From positions 1 to 64,000 of the forward strand of contig NZ_WQCG01000001.1 in assembly GCF_013032505.1 (NCBI RefSeq): a DNA stretch of 64,000 nt, written 5' to 3'. The notes below the pieces were generated by a model. The model made no database searches, had not been told where the DNA came from, and saw only the letters and a program-made list of their open reading frames with translations. The translations under genes were made by a program, and so were the position numbers. Shown piece by piece: positions 52,824 to 62,308 of this stretch; positions within the stretch are counted from its first letter, which is position 1; every line of letters starts with the position of its first letter. The DNA comes from Ruegeria atlantica. Its GTDB lineage: Bacteria; Pseudomonadota; Alphaproteobacteria; Rhodobacterales; Rhodobacteraceae.

Positions 52824-53870
52824 ATGAAGCATGAGGCAGTGCAGAATTACTATGGCGAGGTCCTGCAGGGTAGCTCGGACTTGCAGACAAACGCGTGTTG
52901 CACTCCTGATGACATGCCGGATCATGTCAAAAAGATTCTGTCGAAAATCCATGACGAAGTGCTGACCCGTTACTATGGTTGCGGCCTAATCGCGCCGCTG
53001 GATCTAGAGGGCATGAGCATTCTGGATCTTGGTTGCGGTGCCGGACGGGATGTCTATGCCCTGTCTGCGATGGTGGGCGAAAAAGGACGCGTTGTCGGCG
53101 TGGACATGACGCCCGGGCAACTGGATGTCGCGCGCGCGCATCAAGATTATCACGCGCAGGCCTTTGGGCATGGCGCGTCAAACGTAGAATTCCACCATGG
53201 TTATATCGAAAATCTGGATAAGCTGGATCTGGAACCTGGTTCTTTCGACATCATCGTGTCGAACTGCGTGATCAACCTGGCCACCGACAAGGATGCCGTC
53301 CTGCGTGGCGCGCAGCGGTTGTTGAAAGACGGGGGCGAGATGTATTTCTCGGACGTTTATTCAGACCGCCGTGTGCCCAAAGAGATGGCCGAGGATGAGG
53401 TTCTGTACGGCGAGTGCTTGTCAGGCGCGTTGTACTGGAACGATTTTCTGTCGATGTCGCGCAAGGCTGGCTTTGGCGACCCGCGTCGTGTGACCCACCG
53501 TCCGTTGAACATCGAGAACGCGGTTCTGGAGGAGCGAGTCGCACCCCTGAACTTCCTGTCCGCGACCTACCGCCTGTTCAAGTTGCCCGAGTTGGAGCCT
53601 GCCTGCGAAGACTACGGTCAGGCGGTGATTTACAAAGGTACTGTCCCCAACGCCCCACATCTGTTTGAACTGGATGATCACCACGCGATTGACGCGGGCA
53701 AGGTCTTTCCCGTCTGCGGCAACACATGGATGATGTTGAAAGACACACGTTTTGCCCGGCATTTCGAATTCATCGGCGATTTCTCGACCCATTACGGGAT
53801 TTTCGAAGGCTGCGGTGGCGAAAGCCCGTTTGAAGTGTCTGGCGAGGCCCCATCCGGCGGCTGTTGCTGA
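52824..53870 (+). CDS. Arsenite methyltransferase-like protein (ArsM family)
   Basis: A 348-residue SAM methyltransferase. Motif I is ILDLGCGAGRDVY, followed by VVGVDMTPGQLDVA. The Cys residues expected for arsenite binding are in place: YYGCG, SNCVINLA and YGECLSGALY, the pattern of ArsM, which converts As(III) to methylated forms. Extra Cys occur in NACC at the start and as a Cys-Cys end. The C-terminal 100 residues are an ArsM-type tail. No other ars gene is nearby, so the native substrate should be regarded as unproven. Confidence 0.82.
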   Translation: MKHEAVQNYYGEVLQGSSDLQTNACCTPDDMPDHVKKILSKIHDEVLTRYYGCGLIAPLDLEGMSILDLGCGAGRDVYALSAMVGEKGRVVGVDMTPGQLDVARAHQDYHAQAFGHGASNVEFHHGYIENLDKLDLEPGSFDIIVSNCVINLATDKDAVLRGAQRLLKDGGEMYFSDVYSDRRVPKEMAEDEVLYGECLSGALYWNDFLSMSRKAGFGDPRRVTHRPLNIENAVLEERVAPLNFLSATYRLFKLPELEPACEDYGQAVIYKGTVPNAPHLFELDDHHAIDAGKVFPVCGNTWMMLKDTRFARHFEFIGDFSTHYGIFEGCGGESPFEVSGEAPSGGCC

Positions 53871-53950
53871 TCTCTTGCACCTGAAGGTCGGGGTTGTTAT
53901 CCCCGCCTAAGCCCGATGGAATTGATCGGGAAAGGCAACGGGGCCCATCG

Positions 53951-55036
53951 GTGACAGAAAACGCTACTCCTCCTCGGTTGGAAATCCGAAATCTGATCGC
54001 CCGATATGAGGGGCGAGTTGTTGTAGATAACGTCTCGCTGACCGTTCAGGCTGGGCAGGTGACGTGTCTGCTGGGGCCATCGGGATGCGGCAAGTCCACG
54101 ACGCTGCGCATGATTGCTGGCGTCGAGATGCAGGAATACGGTGAAATCTATGTCGATGGCAAACTGATCTGTGACACGGTGTTTCGCGTGCCGCCTGAAC
54201 GGCGCGAGATCGGGCTGATGTTTCAGGATTTTGCCCTGTTTCCGCATTTGAGCGTGTCTGACAACGTGGCGTTTGGCCTGAGAGGGCATAAGGACGAAAA
54301 ACGCGCACGCGTCGAAGAGTTGCTGCGCAAAGTCGACCTGATGCGCTTTGTCGACAGCTTTCCGCATCATCTGTCAGGGGGGGAGCAGCAACGTGTGGCG
54401 CTGGCTCGGGCCTTGGCACCACGTCCACGGATCATGCTGATGGATGAGCCTTTCTCGGGCTTGGACAACCGCTTACGGGACGGCATTCGGGATGAAACGC
54501 TCGCGATCCTCAAGGAAGAGGACGCCGCGGTTGTTCTGGTCACGCATGAACCTGAAGAGGCGATGCGCATGGCGGATGAGATCGCCCTGATGCGGCGTGG
54601 CAAAATCGTGCAGCAGGGCGCGCCGTACAACGTTTTCACGCGGCCAGCGGATAAGGCGGCGGTTGCATTTTTCAGTGATATCAACGTACTGCCTGCCAAA
54701 GTGAATGGTGCCTTGGCGGAAACGCCGTTTGGGCAGTTTCTGGCCCCTGGAGTGCCGGACAATACGGATGTTGAAATCGTTTTCCGACCCCAGCACGTGC
54801 GGCTGGACTTTGATCGGAACGGCAAGGGGCCGCTGCCTACGCCCACAGATGGCGTTGCCGCGCGCGGCGTGGTCGAACGGGCGCGGTTTTTAGGCAACGA
54901 AAGCCTCGTTGAATTTCGGATGGACCATGACGGCTCGATCCTGAGGGCGACAGTGCCCAACGTCTTCGTTCCCAACCCGGGGCGGGTCATGTGGCTGACC
55001 ATCCGTCGCGACAAGTGTTTCGTTTTCCCTGTTTAG
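53951..55036 (+). CDS. ABC transporter ATP-binding protein, FbpC/PotA-like
   Basis: A 361-residue ATPase of the inner-membrane importer class. Walker A GPSGCGKST (about 42-50), Q loop, signature LSGGEQQRVALARAL, Walker B IMLMDEPFSGLD and the H loop VTHEPEE are all present, followed by a TOBE-type C-terminal domain. The resemblance is to Fe(III)/polyamine/sulfate ATPases. GTG 53951 is taken as start. No permease or binding protein gene is beside it, so it must serve a transporter encoded elsewhere. It follows the ArsM-like gene by 80 bases. Confidence 0.85.
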   Translation: MTENATPPRLEIRNLIARYEGRVVVDNVSLTVQAGQVTCLLGPSGCGKSTTLRMIAGVEMQEYGEIYVDGKLICDTVFRVPPERREIGLMFQDFALFPHLSVSDNVAFGLRGHKDEKRARVEELLRKVDLMRFVDSFPHHLSGGEQQRVALARALAPRPRIMLMDEPFSGLDNRLRDGIRDETLAILKEEDAAVVLVTHEPEEAMRMADEIALMRRGKIVQQGAPYNVFTRPADKAAVAFFSDINVLPAKVNGALAETPFGQFLAPGVPDNTDVEIVFRPQHVRLDFDRNGKGPLPTPTDGVAARGVVERARFLGNESLVEFRMDHDGSILRATVPNVFVPNPGRVMWLTIRRDKCFVFPV

Positions 55037-55155
55037 GCCCATTAGACACAGTTTAGCGCCAAGTGGTGCGCGAAAGCCTCAGATTGGGTGCCCGCTTTGC
55101 TTGCCGCGACGCAGGGGCGGGTCTATCAAGGGCAAAACGCCGGGTGGATGGGGCA

Positions 55156-55938
55156 ATGCGTATTCTTCTGACCAATGATGACGGTATCAATGCACCGGGG
55201 CTTATCGCACTTGAGGCGATAGCCGCCGATCTCGCAGGCCCAGAGGGTGAAGTTTGGGTCGTGGCGCCTGCATTCGAGCAGTCAGGTGTTGGTCACTGTA
55301 TCAGTTACACCCATCCGATGATGGTCGCCAAACTGGGAGAACGTCGCTATGCAGCCGAGGGTTCGCCCGCCGACTGCGTTCTGGCCGGGTTGCATGACGT
55401 CATGAAGGACACGCCGCCCGATCTGGTGTTGTCGGGGGTGAACCGGGGCAACAATTCTGCTGAAAACACGCTGTATTCCGGCACCGTGGGCGGCGCGATG
55501 GAAGCCGCCCTGCAAGGTGTCCCCGCCATTGCCTTGTCGCAGTATTTTGGGCCGCGGAACCTTGGTCTGGACGATCCCTTTGAGGCTGCAACGCGTTTCG
55601 GGGCGGACCTGGTACGGCGTATTTTGAAGGCGACACCTGAAGAACAGGCTGATTACCGACTGTTTTACAACGTTAATTTCCCACCTGTTCCCGCGGACGA
55701 GGTTCTGGGAACACGCGTTGCACCACAAGGATATCGCCGGGACACCCATTTCTCGGTTGAACCTCACAGCTCGCCCTCGGGTCGGCGGTTTCTGTGGATC
55801 AAGGGTGGCTATCAGCACAATCCAACAGCACCCGGTACAGATGCAGCAGTCAATTTGGGAGGATACATCTCGGTCACACCGATGCGGGCCGATTTGACAG
55901 CCCATGACGTTCTGGAACAACTGAAGTCAATCGAATGA
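55156..55938 (+). CDS. surE: 5'-nucleotidase SurE
   Basis: Stationary-phase survival phosphatase acting on nucleoside monophosphates. The 260-residue protein has the metal site [14 protein letters not shown] at the start, [25 protein letters not shown] and the AEGSPADCV segment. The stop overlaps pcm as ATGA. The open frame extends upstream but ATG 55156 starts exactly at the family N-terminus. First of the conserved surE-pcm-nlpD set. Confidence 0.95.
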   Translation: MRILLTNDDGINAPGLIALEAIAADLAGPEGEVWVVAPAFEQSGVGHCISYTHPMMVAKLGERRYAAEGSPADCVLAGLHDVMKDTPPDLVLSGVNRGNNSAENTLYSGTVGGAMEAALQGVPAIALSQYFGPRNLGLDDPFEAATRFGADLVRRILKATPEEQADYRLFYNVNFPPVPADEVLGTRVAPQGYRRDTHFSVEPHSSPSGRRFLWIKGGYQHNPTAPGTDAAVNLGGYISVTPMRADLTAHDVLEQLKSIE

Positions 55939-56585
55939 GCGGACCTGATCCCGAAACCATTATGCAGTTCCTGTTTGCCCTGCGGTCGCGCGGGGTAACG
56001 GATGCGCGCGTATTGGCCGCGATGGAGCAGGTCGACCGGGGACGCTTCGTCACGGGTCTGTTTGCCGAGCGTGCTTACGAAGATACGCCGTTGCCAATTG
56101 CCTGCGGGCAGACGATCAGCCAACCCTCGGTCGTTGGGCTGATGACGCAGGCCTTGGATGTGCGCCCGCGTGACACGGTACTGGAGGTCGGTACAGGCTC
56201 GGGCTACCAGGCGGCAGTTTTGTCCAAGCTGGCGCGGCGGGTCTATACGGTCGAACGTCATAAGCGTCTGGTGCGCGAAACTGGCCAGCTGTTCCGCGAC
56301 TTGGGGCTGACCAATGTGACAGCGATGTTGTCCGACGGGTCGTTTGGGTTGTTGGAGCAAGCCCCGTTTGATCGTATCATCGTGACCGCCGCCGCCGAGG
56401 ACCCGCCCGGGCCGCTCTTGGCGCAGCTCAAAATCGGCGGTATCATGGTATTGCCGGTGGGACAGTCAGATGCGGTTCAGACCCTGATCCGGGTCAGACG
56501 CACCGAGACCGGTCTGGACTATGATGAATTGTTGCCCGTTCGGTTCGTGCCCCTGCTAGAAGGGCTTGGCAAAGACGGAGCGTGA
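55935..56585 (+). CDS. pcm: Protein-L-isoaspartate O-methyltransferase
   Basis: Repairs isoaspartyl residues in ageing proteins by SAM-dependent methylation. The 216-residue protein has [22 protein letters not shown], the SAM motif [15 protein letters not shown] and the closing LPVGQ. Overlaps the surE stop by four bases, so the two are translated together. The product is of normal length and the call is secure. Confidence 0.94.
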   Translation: MSGPDPETIMQFLFALRSRGVTDARVLAAMEQVDRGRFVTGLFAERAYEDTPLPIACGQTISQPSVVGLMTQALDVRPRDTVLEVGTGSGYQAAVLSKLARRVYTVERHKRLVRETGQLFRDLGLTNVTAMLSDGSFGLLEQAPFDRIIVTAAAEDPPGPLLAQLKIGGIMVLPVGQSDAVQTLIRVRRTETGLDYDELLPVRFVPLLEGLGKDGA

Positions 56586-56647
56586 AAGAATATTTGCGAT
56601 AAGCGCTGGAACCCCGGACAACAGGGGCAGGCGGTGAGGACAGTAAA

Positions 56648-57817
56648 ATGAGAGCAGTTTCCAAATCAGCAGTCGCAGCAGGTGTTGCGTCTTTGGCGTT
56701 CCTCGCGGGATGCGAAGGTCCCTTAGATTATGACCTGCGCGGCAATGTCGGTGGTTTTTCCACGGCCGATGCGGCGCAGGCGGCTACCGCCAACCGACCC
56801 GCGCCGGATGCGCGTGGCGTGATTACTTACCCCAATTATCAGGTGGCCGTAGCGCGCCGTGGCGACACGGTTGGCGATGTCGCCGCCCGGATCGGCTTAC
56901 CGGCCGAGGAAGTCGCGCGGTTCAACGGACTACAGGCGGCAGACCAGTTGCGAGATGGCGAAGTGATTGCCTTGCCGCGTACCGTAAGCGCAGCCAGCTC
57001 AGTTGATATCGCGACAATTGCCGGAACCGCGATTGACGAGGCACCGGCGGATGGATCGGTGCGCACGGCAACACTGGCACCTGCACAACCAGCCGCCGCG
57101 CCGGCACCGGCTCCTGCGCCAGCAGGACCTGAGCCCATTCGCCACAAAGTCAAGCGTGGTGAAACCGCATATACAATCGCGCGCCTATACAGCGTACCAG
57201 TTGATGCATTGGCCGAGTGGAACGGGCTGGGGTCGGACTTTACCGTGCGCGAAGGACAGTTTCTGCTGATTCCTATCAAGAACCAGCCTGCGCCCCGTCA
57301 AGAGGCGGCCGCCGTGACAACAGTCCCTGCGACTACGATCACCCAACCTGGGCAGGGATCGCCGACGCCGACGCCACCCAGCGCAACGCAACCTCTGCCG
57401 GATGAAGTCATCAAGCCAGCAGAGCCCGCACCAGACGTGACCGCCGAAGCGCCGACTACGCAAAGCAATTCCGCACTTGGCATGCCTGTTACCGGAACGA
57501 TCATTCGCACTTATAAAAAAGGCTCGAACGAAGGTATCGACATTGCTGCCGCGCCTGGCAGCCCGGTTAACGCCGCTGCCGCGGGAACCGTTGCCGCAAT
57601 CACGGCAGACGCTGATCAGGTTCCGATCATAGTGGTAAAGCACAACAGCGACCTGTTGACGGTTTACGCGAATGTCGAAAACATCACTGTGAAAAAGGGT
57701 GCTCGCGTCAAGCGCGGCCAAAAGATCGCCTCCTTGCGCGGCGGCGACAATGCCTACGTCCATTTCGAGGTTCGTAAAGGGTTCGAATCTGTCGATCCGG
57801 AACCCTATCTGCGGTGA
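56648..57817 (+). CDS. nlpD: LysM/LytM lipoprotein, NlpD-like amidase activator
   Basis: A 389-residue envelope lipoprotein. The signal peptide ends in the lipobox LAGC (Cys near residue 22). Two LysM domains (about 63-110 and 162-210; the second reads HKVKRGETAYTIARLYSVP) bind peptidoglycan, and a Pro/Ala/Thr-rich linker leads to a C-terminal LytM/M23 domain. Of the zinc motifs, the first His is absent (GSNEGIDIAAAPG) while YVHFEVRKG is kept, so the domain is probably not a peptidase but an activator of cell-wall amidases, as NlpD is. It is 62 bases after pcm. Confidence 0.9.
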   Translation: MRAVSKSAVAAGVASLAFLAGCEGPLDYDLRGNVGGFSTADAAQAATANRPAPDARGVITYPNYQVAVARRGDTVGDVAARIGLPAEEVARFNGLQAADQLRDGEVIALPRTVSAASSVDIATIAGTAIDEAPADGSVRTATLAPAQPAAAPAPAPAPAGPEPIRHKVKRGETAYTIARLYSVPVDALAEWNGLGSDFTVREGQFLLIPIKNQPAPRQEAAAVTTVPATTITQPGQGSPTPTPPSATQPLPDEVIKPAEPAPDVTAEAPTTQSNSALGMPVTGTIIRTYKKGSNEGIDIAAAPGSPVNAAAAGTVAAITADADQVPIIVVKHNSDLLTVYANVENITVKKGARVKRGQKIASLRGGDNAYVHFEVRKGFESVDPEPYLR

Positions 57818-57834
57818 CCTGCATCAGACCGGTG

Positions 57835-58506
57835 TCAGGCGTGAGGGTCGTAATCGCTCAGGCGTTTGCCGGGTTCGTCAGCAAAAACCTCGGGCAGGGG
57901 TGATATCGCTTCGATAAGGTCAATGCGAAAAACGCGGAATCCCTGACGAAGTTCGCACCATGATGTCAGCGTCCAGACACGCCCCCAGTATTCCATATGC
58001 AGGGGGCGTACGACCCGATCCGTCAGAACACCGTCGATCCGGCGATACGACAGTCGCAGCTTTTGCCGCGATTTGATGGCAGCTCGGATCGGGGCCATAT
58101 GTGCCAGCCCGCGCGCTGCATCGGCAAAAGGGTATACCGCAAACTTCCAACTGTCAGCTTCAGCCACAACCTGCGTTGGCAGCACGGCATCGATCTTGTC
58201 GGCAAGAGATTCGGCCGCGGATTTAAGGTCTGGGTCGGCGGCTTCGGCCACGATGGCCATACCAAGGTTCAGTGCCTCAAGCTCGGCCGGGGTCAGGTTC
58301 AGTGGGGGCAGGGTGATCTGCTCGCGTACCATGTATCCCACGCCGCGTTCGCCTTCGACCGGGATGCCCGAGGCGACCAGCGTATCCATGTCGCGATAGA
58401 TCGTACGGACCGACACCTCAAGCCGGTCCGCAATGTCCTGCGCGCGATGCAGTTTACCGTCGCGCAGGATCTGGATGATATCGAATAGCCGGTCACTGCG
58501 GCGCAT
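57835..58506 (-). CDS. HTH/WYL-domain transcriptional regulator (YafY type)
   Basis: A 223-residue regulator. The N-terminal winged helix is clear (AQDIADRLEVSVRTIYRDMDTLVASGIPVEGERGVGYMV), followed by a WYL ligand-sensing domain (KLRLSYRRIDGVLTDRVVRPLHMEYWGRVWTLTSWCELR). It is the second gene of a two-gene unit with the small ABM protein, 15 bases after it, a common arrangement in which the regulator controls its neighbour. A perfect palindrome lies upstream of the pair. Confidence 0.9.
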   Translation of the reverse strand: MRRSDRLFDIIQILRDGKLHRAQDIADRLEVSVRTIYRDMDTLVASGIPVEGERGVGYMVREQITLPPLNLTPAELEALNLGMAIVAEAADPDLKSAAESLADKIDAVLPTQVVAEADSWKFAVYPFADAARGLAHMAPIRAAIKSRQKLRLSYRRIDGVLTDRVVRPLHMEYWGRVWTLTSWCELRQGFRVFRIDLIEAISPLPEVFADEPGKRLSDYDPHA

Positions 58507-58521
58507 GGGATGTCCTGTGTG

Positions 58522-58830
58522 TCATGACGCTCCGATGGTCCAATGGATCGCATCATGCCTCATGGTTACGGTGTCCGGCGCGATTGCAGCCATCACAGCA
58601 GGAGCGAAATCCTGTTTTGGGAAGGCATCGGCGGCGGCCTGGGCACAATCCATGTCGGCCCAGATGACTGTATCGGTCCAAAGCCCGTCGCCACCTGAAC
58701 TTAGGCGGCGGAAGACAAAGCCATCTGCGTTCCGAACAAAGGATTCTGTGCCTTTCATGATGTTCACGAAATCCTCTTCTGTTACATCGGCCGCCAATTT
58801 GAACGTTACGGTTTCTGCAATTTGTGTCAC
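58522..58830 (-). CDS. Antibiotic biosynthesis monooxygenase (ABM)-like small protein
   Basis: A 102-residue dimeric alpha-beta barrel-type protein: TVTFKLAADVTEEDFVNIM, a central strand with GFVFRRLSSGGDGLWTDTVIWADM, and MRHDAIHWTIGAS at the end. GTG 58830 has AGGAG six bases upstream; the open frame further up is not needed. The family includes monooxygenases and stress-response proteins; the precise role is unknown. First gene of the unit with the WYL regulator. Confidence 0.8.
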   Translation of the reverse strand: MTQIAETVTFKLAADVTEEDFVNIMKGTESFVRNADGFVFRRLSSGGDGLWTDTVIWADMDCAQAAADAFPKQDFAPAVMAAIAPDTVTMRHDAIHWTIGAS

Positions 58831-58874
58831 TTCATGCTCCTGTATTGATGGGACAGGGCCGTAATATGCGCATC

Positions 58875-58898
58875 CAACTGACATAAACCTGTCAGTTG
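58875..58898. promoter_or_regulatory. Perfect 9-bp operator-like palindrome upstream of the ABM-WYL unit
   Basis: CAACTGACA (58875-58883) and TGTCAGTTG (58890-58898) are exact inverted copies with a six-base spacer (TAAACC). The repeat lies 45-68 bases upstream of the ABM start codon on the minus strand. By position it is the probable site of the WYL regulator, which is encoded by the second gene of the same unit. Confidence 0.7.
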
Positions 58899-59047
58899 AA
58901 GAATGCGAGTCCTCAAAAATTGCGTGATCCGTTCAAATTTGGGCGCAGAACAGTGGCGACACGCTTTTGCGATGGTCTGCCCGCGCGTAAACACGGACGC
59001 AGATCATATTCCCGGCGCACGTGCGCCGACTTAAAAGGAGAAGAGAC

Positions 59048-59263
59048 ATGCTCAACAATATCGGTCTTCCCGGTCTTCTACTGATCGCCGTTGTGGTGCT
59101 GGTGCTGTTTGGCCGCGGCAAAATCAGCTCATTGATGGGCGAAGTGGGCAAAGGCATCACATCGTTCAAAAAGGGTGTCAAAGAAGGCGCGGACGAGTTG
59201 GAACAGGATGCGTCCGAGATGGCGAAAGACGTCACCCCCGAGACAGACAAAGACAAGGCCTAA
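59048..59263 (+). CDS. tatA: Sec-independent protein translocase TatA
   Basis: Pore component of the twin-arginine system that exports folded proteins. The 71-residue product has one N-terminal membrane helix ([20 protein letters not shown]), the FGRGK hinge, an amphipathic helix ([21 protein letters not shown]) and an acidic tail. AAAAGGAG precedes ATG 59048. It is followed by tatB after six bases. Confidence 0.95.
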   Translation: MLNNIGLPGLLLIAVVVLVLFGRGKISSLMGEVGKGITSFKKGVKEGADELEQDASEMAKDVTPETDKDKA

Positions 59264-59269
59264 GCGCAG

Positions 59270-59728
59270 ATGTTTGATCTGGGCTGGACCGAGCTTCTGG
59301 TCATCGGCGTTGTTGCCCTGATCGTTGTGGGGCCAAAGGACCTGCCGGTGCTGTTCCGTAACGTTGGCCGCTGGGTCGGCAAGGCCCGAGGTATGGCGCG
59401 CGAATTCAGCAGCGCCATGAACGAGGCAGCGGATCAGGCGGGCGTGAACGAGATCAAGAAGGGTCTGAATGCGGCCACCAATCCTGTAAACACCGCCATG
59501 GACGGTGTGAAAGAAGCTGCGCAGGACATGGCCAAGAGCATGGACCCGACCAAGTTCGACCCCGACAGCGAAACCGGCAAGCTGGCCGCTGAACGTGCAG
59601 AGCAGGCCAAGAAGATCCAGGCCTCGACCGCACGTGCTGCTGCTGAGCGCAAGGCCAAGGAAGCTGCGGACGCGCTGGCGAAGGCAGAAGAGGCCGAGGC
59701 CGCGCTGAACACTGAAAGCAAGACATGA
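59270..59728 (+). CDS. tatB: Sec-independent protein translocase TatB
   Basis: The 152-residue partner that, with TatC, receives twin-arginine signal peptides. It has the N-terminal membrane helix with [19 protein letters not shown] (the conserved Pro), the [17 protein letters not shown] amphipathic helix, and a long Ala/Lys/Glu-rich tail ([18 protein letters not shown]) that is disordered. The stop overlaps tatC by four bases. Confidence 0.94.
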   Translation: MFDLGWTELLVIGVVALIVVGPKDLPVLFRNVGRWVGKARGMAREFSSAMNEAADQAGVNEIKKGLNAATNPVNTAMDGVKEAAQDMAKSMDPTKFDPDSETGKLAAERAEQAKKIQASTARAAAERKAKEAADALAKAEEAEAALNTESKT

Positions 59729-60600
59729 CAAACACCGACGAGATCGAAGACAGCTCGGCCCCGTTGATCGAGCATCTGGCGGAACTGCGCACGCGTCTGA
59801 TCCACTGCGTCGTGGCGTTCCTGATCGGGATGATAATTTGCTTCACCGTTGCCACGCCGCTGTTCAACTTCCTCACAAACCCATTGTGCGAGGTGCTGGC
59901 AGAACGCGGACAGGATTGTGGACTGATTTTCATCTCTCCACAGGAAGGGTTCTTTGTCGCCATTAAGGTCTCGCTTCTGGGCGGGTTCATTCTGGCGTTC
60001 CCTTATATCGGAATGCAGATGTGGCGTTTCGTTGCACCGGGTTTGTACCGATCGGAAAAGAACGCGTTCCTTCCGTTCATGCTGGCATCGCCTTTTATGT
60101 TCCTGTTGGGGGCTAGCTTTGCCTTCTATGTCGTCACGCCATTGGCTTACGACTTCTTCCTAGGCTTCCAGCAATTCGGTGCCGAAGGCGAAGCTGTGGT
60201 AGACGGGACAGCAACCGCGCCGTTGAGCGTTGTGTTCCAGGGCTCAGCCCAGGAATACCTGAACCTGACGATCAAGTTCATTGTGGCCTTTGGCCTATGC
60301 TTCCAATTGCCGGTTCTACTGACCCTGATGGGCAAGGCGGGTCTGGTCACTGCCGAAGGCCTTGGTGCCGTGCGGAAATACGCGGTGGTGGCAATTCTGG
60401 TTTTGGCCGCGCTGGTGACCCCGCCGGACGTGATCACACAAGTCATCCTGTTCGTAGTGGTTTATGGCCTTTACGAAGTGTCGATCTTCCTGGTCGCACG
60501 CGTTGAGAAAAAGCGCGAAGAGCAACTGCGCGCCGACGGCTACTATGACGATGAAGAAGAAGCCGACGAAGAGATCATTCGCGAAGAAGAAAGCAAGTAA
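59725..60600 (+). CDS. tatC: Sec-independent protein translocase TatC
   Basis: The 291-residue polytopic core of the Tat receptor. It has an N-terminal acidic region and [18 protein letters not shown] (with the conserved EHLxELRxR), six membrane helices, the [14 protein letters not shown] loop and the C-terminal [14 protein letters not shown] segment. A cytoplasmic Asp/Glu-rich tail closes the protein. A terminator follows 24 bases downstream. Confidence 0.96.
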   Translation: MTNTDEIEDSSAPLIEHLAELRTRLIHCVVAFLIGMIICFTVATPLFNFLTNPLCEVLAERGQDCGLIFISPQEGFFVAIKVSLLGGFILAFPYIGMQMWRFVAPGLYRSEKNAFLPFMLASPFMFLLGASFAFYVVTPLAYDFFLGFQQFGAEGEAVVDGTATAPLSVVFQGSAQEYLNLTIKFIVAFGLCFQLPVLLTLMGKAGLVTAEGLGAVRKYAVVAILVLAALVTPPDVITQVILFVVVYGLYEVSIFLVARVEKKREEQLRADGYYDDEEEADEEIIREEESK

Positions 60601-60623
60601 TCCCTTCAAATAATAAACGATCG

Positions 60624-60651
60624 GGCGCGTCCTAATGGGCGCGCCTTTTTT
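60624..60651 (+). terminator. Rho-independent terminator after tatC
   Basis: GGCGCG (60624-60629) pairs with CGCGCC (60640-60645) around a ten-base loop and is followed by TTTTTT. It ends the tatABC transcript. Confidence 0.85.
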
Positions 60652-60719
60652 GATGCGTGGCCCTTGTTGCGCCAGTCGGAACGTGGTTTGAACCCCGCAA
60701 GACCGACCCGGAGGAGCCT

Positions 60720-61562
60720 ATGGACGACCAAGCCCTGAAACGCATCGCTGACGCGCTCGAACGTATGGCACCAGCCCCTCTGGCTGCTCCTGACTTCTCC
60801 GCAGCCCCGGCATTTGTCTGGCATGTTGAGCCGGATCGGCTGGAACCGGTCACACAGGTCAACCGCGTCGACCTGGAGCTGCTGGTTGGGATCAACCGAT
60901 CACGCGATACGCTATTGGACAACACACGGCGGTTTGCGTCCGGGTACAAGGCCAATAACGCGCTGCTGTGGGGCGCTCGGGGCATGGGGAAATCCAGCCT
61001 TGTCAAAGCCGTTCACGGCACGTTGCAAGCGGATTTTCCGCAGCTCAAACTGGTCGAGCTTCAGCGCGAAGACATGGGCTCGGTCGCACGTCTGCTCAAC
61101 CACTTACGCGCTGCTCCGCACCGGTTTATCCTGTTCTGCGATGACCTGTCGTTCAGCCACGATGACCAGCACTACAAATCGCTCAAGGCAGTGCTGGATG
61201 GAGGCATCGAGGGTCGCCCCGAAAACGTTGTCTTCTACGCTACCTCGAACCGGCGCCACCTGATGCCTCGGGACATGATCGAGAACGAGCGCTCGAGTGC
61301 CATCAACCCGTCTGAAGCGGTTGAAGAGAAAGTCTCGCTATCGGACCGGTTCGGCCTGTGGCTGGGGTTCCATCCGTGCGATCAGGACGAATACCTAGCC
61401 ATGATCGACCGCTATTGCGCGGCCTATGGCGTTTCTGTCGACGCTGATGTCCTGCGAGCCGAGGCCATCGAATGGCAGGCCACTCGTGGCGGACGCTCGG
61501 GTCGTGTGGCGTGGCAATTCTTTGTCGATCTAGCCGGGCGCAATGGCGTGCATATCGCGTAA
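60720..61562 (+). CDS. DUF815 ATP-binding protein
   Basis: A 280-residue AAA-like protein. Walker A reads LLWGARGMGKSSLVKA (around residue 80-95), and the Walker B is FILFCDDLSFSHDD with ATSNRRHLMPRDM as the sensor region. This is the DUF815 family of predicted P-loop ATPases, common next to tat/sur genes in Rhodobacteraceae; no activity is proven. GGAGG lies five bases before ATG 60720. Confidence 0.88.
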   Translation: MDDQALKRIADALERMAPAPLAAPDFSAAPAFVWHVEPDRLEPVTQVNRVDLELLVGINRSRDTLLDNTRRFASGYKANNALLWGARGMGKSSLVKAVHGTLQADFPQLKLVELQREDMGSVARLLNHLRAAPHRFILFCDDLSFSHDDQHYKSLKAVLDGGIEGRPENVVFYATSNRRHLMPRDMIENERSSAINPSEAVEEKVSLSDRFGLWLGFHPCDQDEYLAMIDRYCAAYGVSVDADVLRAEAIEWQATRGGRSGRVAWQFFVDLAGRNGVHIA

Positions 61563-61622
61563 CGCGCCGGCTTTATCTGGTCAAAAATATCCCCGCCGGT
61601 GGCATGGCCCAAAGGGCCATTC

Positions 61623-62267
61623 CTATAACAGTGTCAGAATACGTGCTGCCTCATCCGCAGGGCTGCTCAGCACTTCGCGGTTCTCGCCGGGATGGAATCG
61701 TGCGCGCACAGCTGTAGGCATTGGTGCAGGTTCCACGATAGAAACGCGCGGACCCGTTCGCTCTGTTTCCACGGCCCAGCTGCGCGCAAGCGCCAATTGC
61801 GCGGCCTTGGTTGCGCCGTAGATGCCATAGAACTTTTCGCCCGCCTTGGGGTCGTCAAAAAACACGGCATGCCCGCTGTCGCCCAGCAGCGGCGCAATAT
61901 ATGGGATCAGAACCGACGTGGCTGTCGCGTTGATGTTGACCGCCTTTGTCCATTCCTTTGGATCCACGAAATGCGCAGGTGTCAGGGCAGAGGTGTGAAC
62001 GGCAGTATGCATCCACAGATCAACTTTGCCCCACCGGTCATGAATGCCTCGGCACAGCGTCGCCATGGCGTTCGGATCCGCGATGTCCATAGGTGCAAGC
62101 GTGGCTGCACCACCCTTGGCCTTGATACGGTCGTCCAGCTCCTCCAGCCCACCAGTGGTGCGGGCGACTGCGACGATGTGATACTCGGGTGCCAATGCTT
62201 CGGCCAGGGCAGCACCCAAACCGCGCGAGGCCCCTGTGATGAGGGCAATTTTGGTCTGATCGGTCAT
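61623..62267 (-). CDS. Short-chain dehydrogenase/reductase
   Basis: A 214-residue SDR. The cofactor motif is ITGASRGLGAALAEAL, and YGATKAAQLALA is the YxxxK motif. Instead of the usual NNAG, DLWMHTAVHTS is seen, and the region after the catalytic Tyr is shortened, so it is a smaller-than-average member; substrate unknown. It is the last of the minus-strand series purF, small protein, SDR, though separated from the former by 42 bases and from purF by the terminator. Confidence 0.84.
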   Translation of the reverse strand: MTDQTKIALITGASRGLGAALAEALAPEYHIVAVARTTGGLEELDDRIKAKGGAATLAPMDIADPNAMATLCRGIHDRWGKVDLWMHTAVHTSALTPAHFVDPKEWTKAVNINATATSVLIPYIAPLLGDSGHAVFFDDPKAGEKFYGIYGATKAAQLALARSWAVETERTGPRVSIVEPAPMPTAVRARFHPGENREVLSSPADEAARILTLL

Positions 62268-62308
62268 AGAGGCGGTTTGAACCCATGCGCGCAGGGCGTC
62301 AAGGCAGA

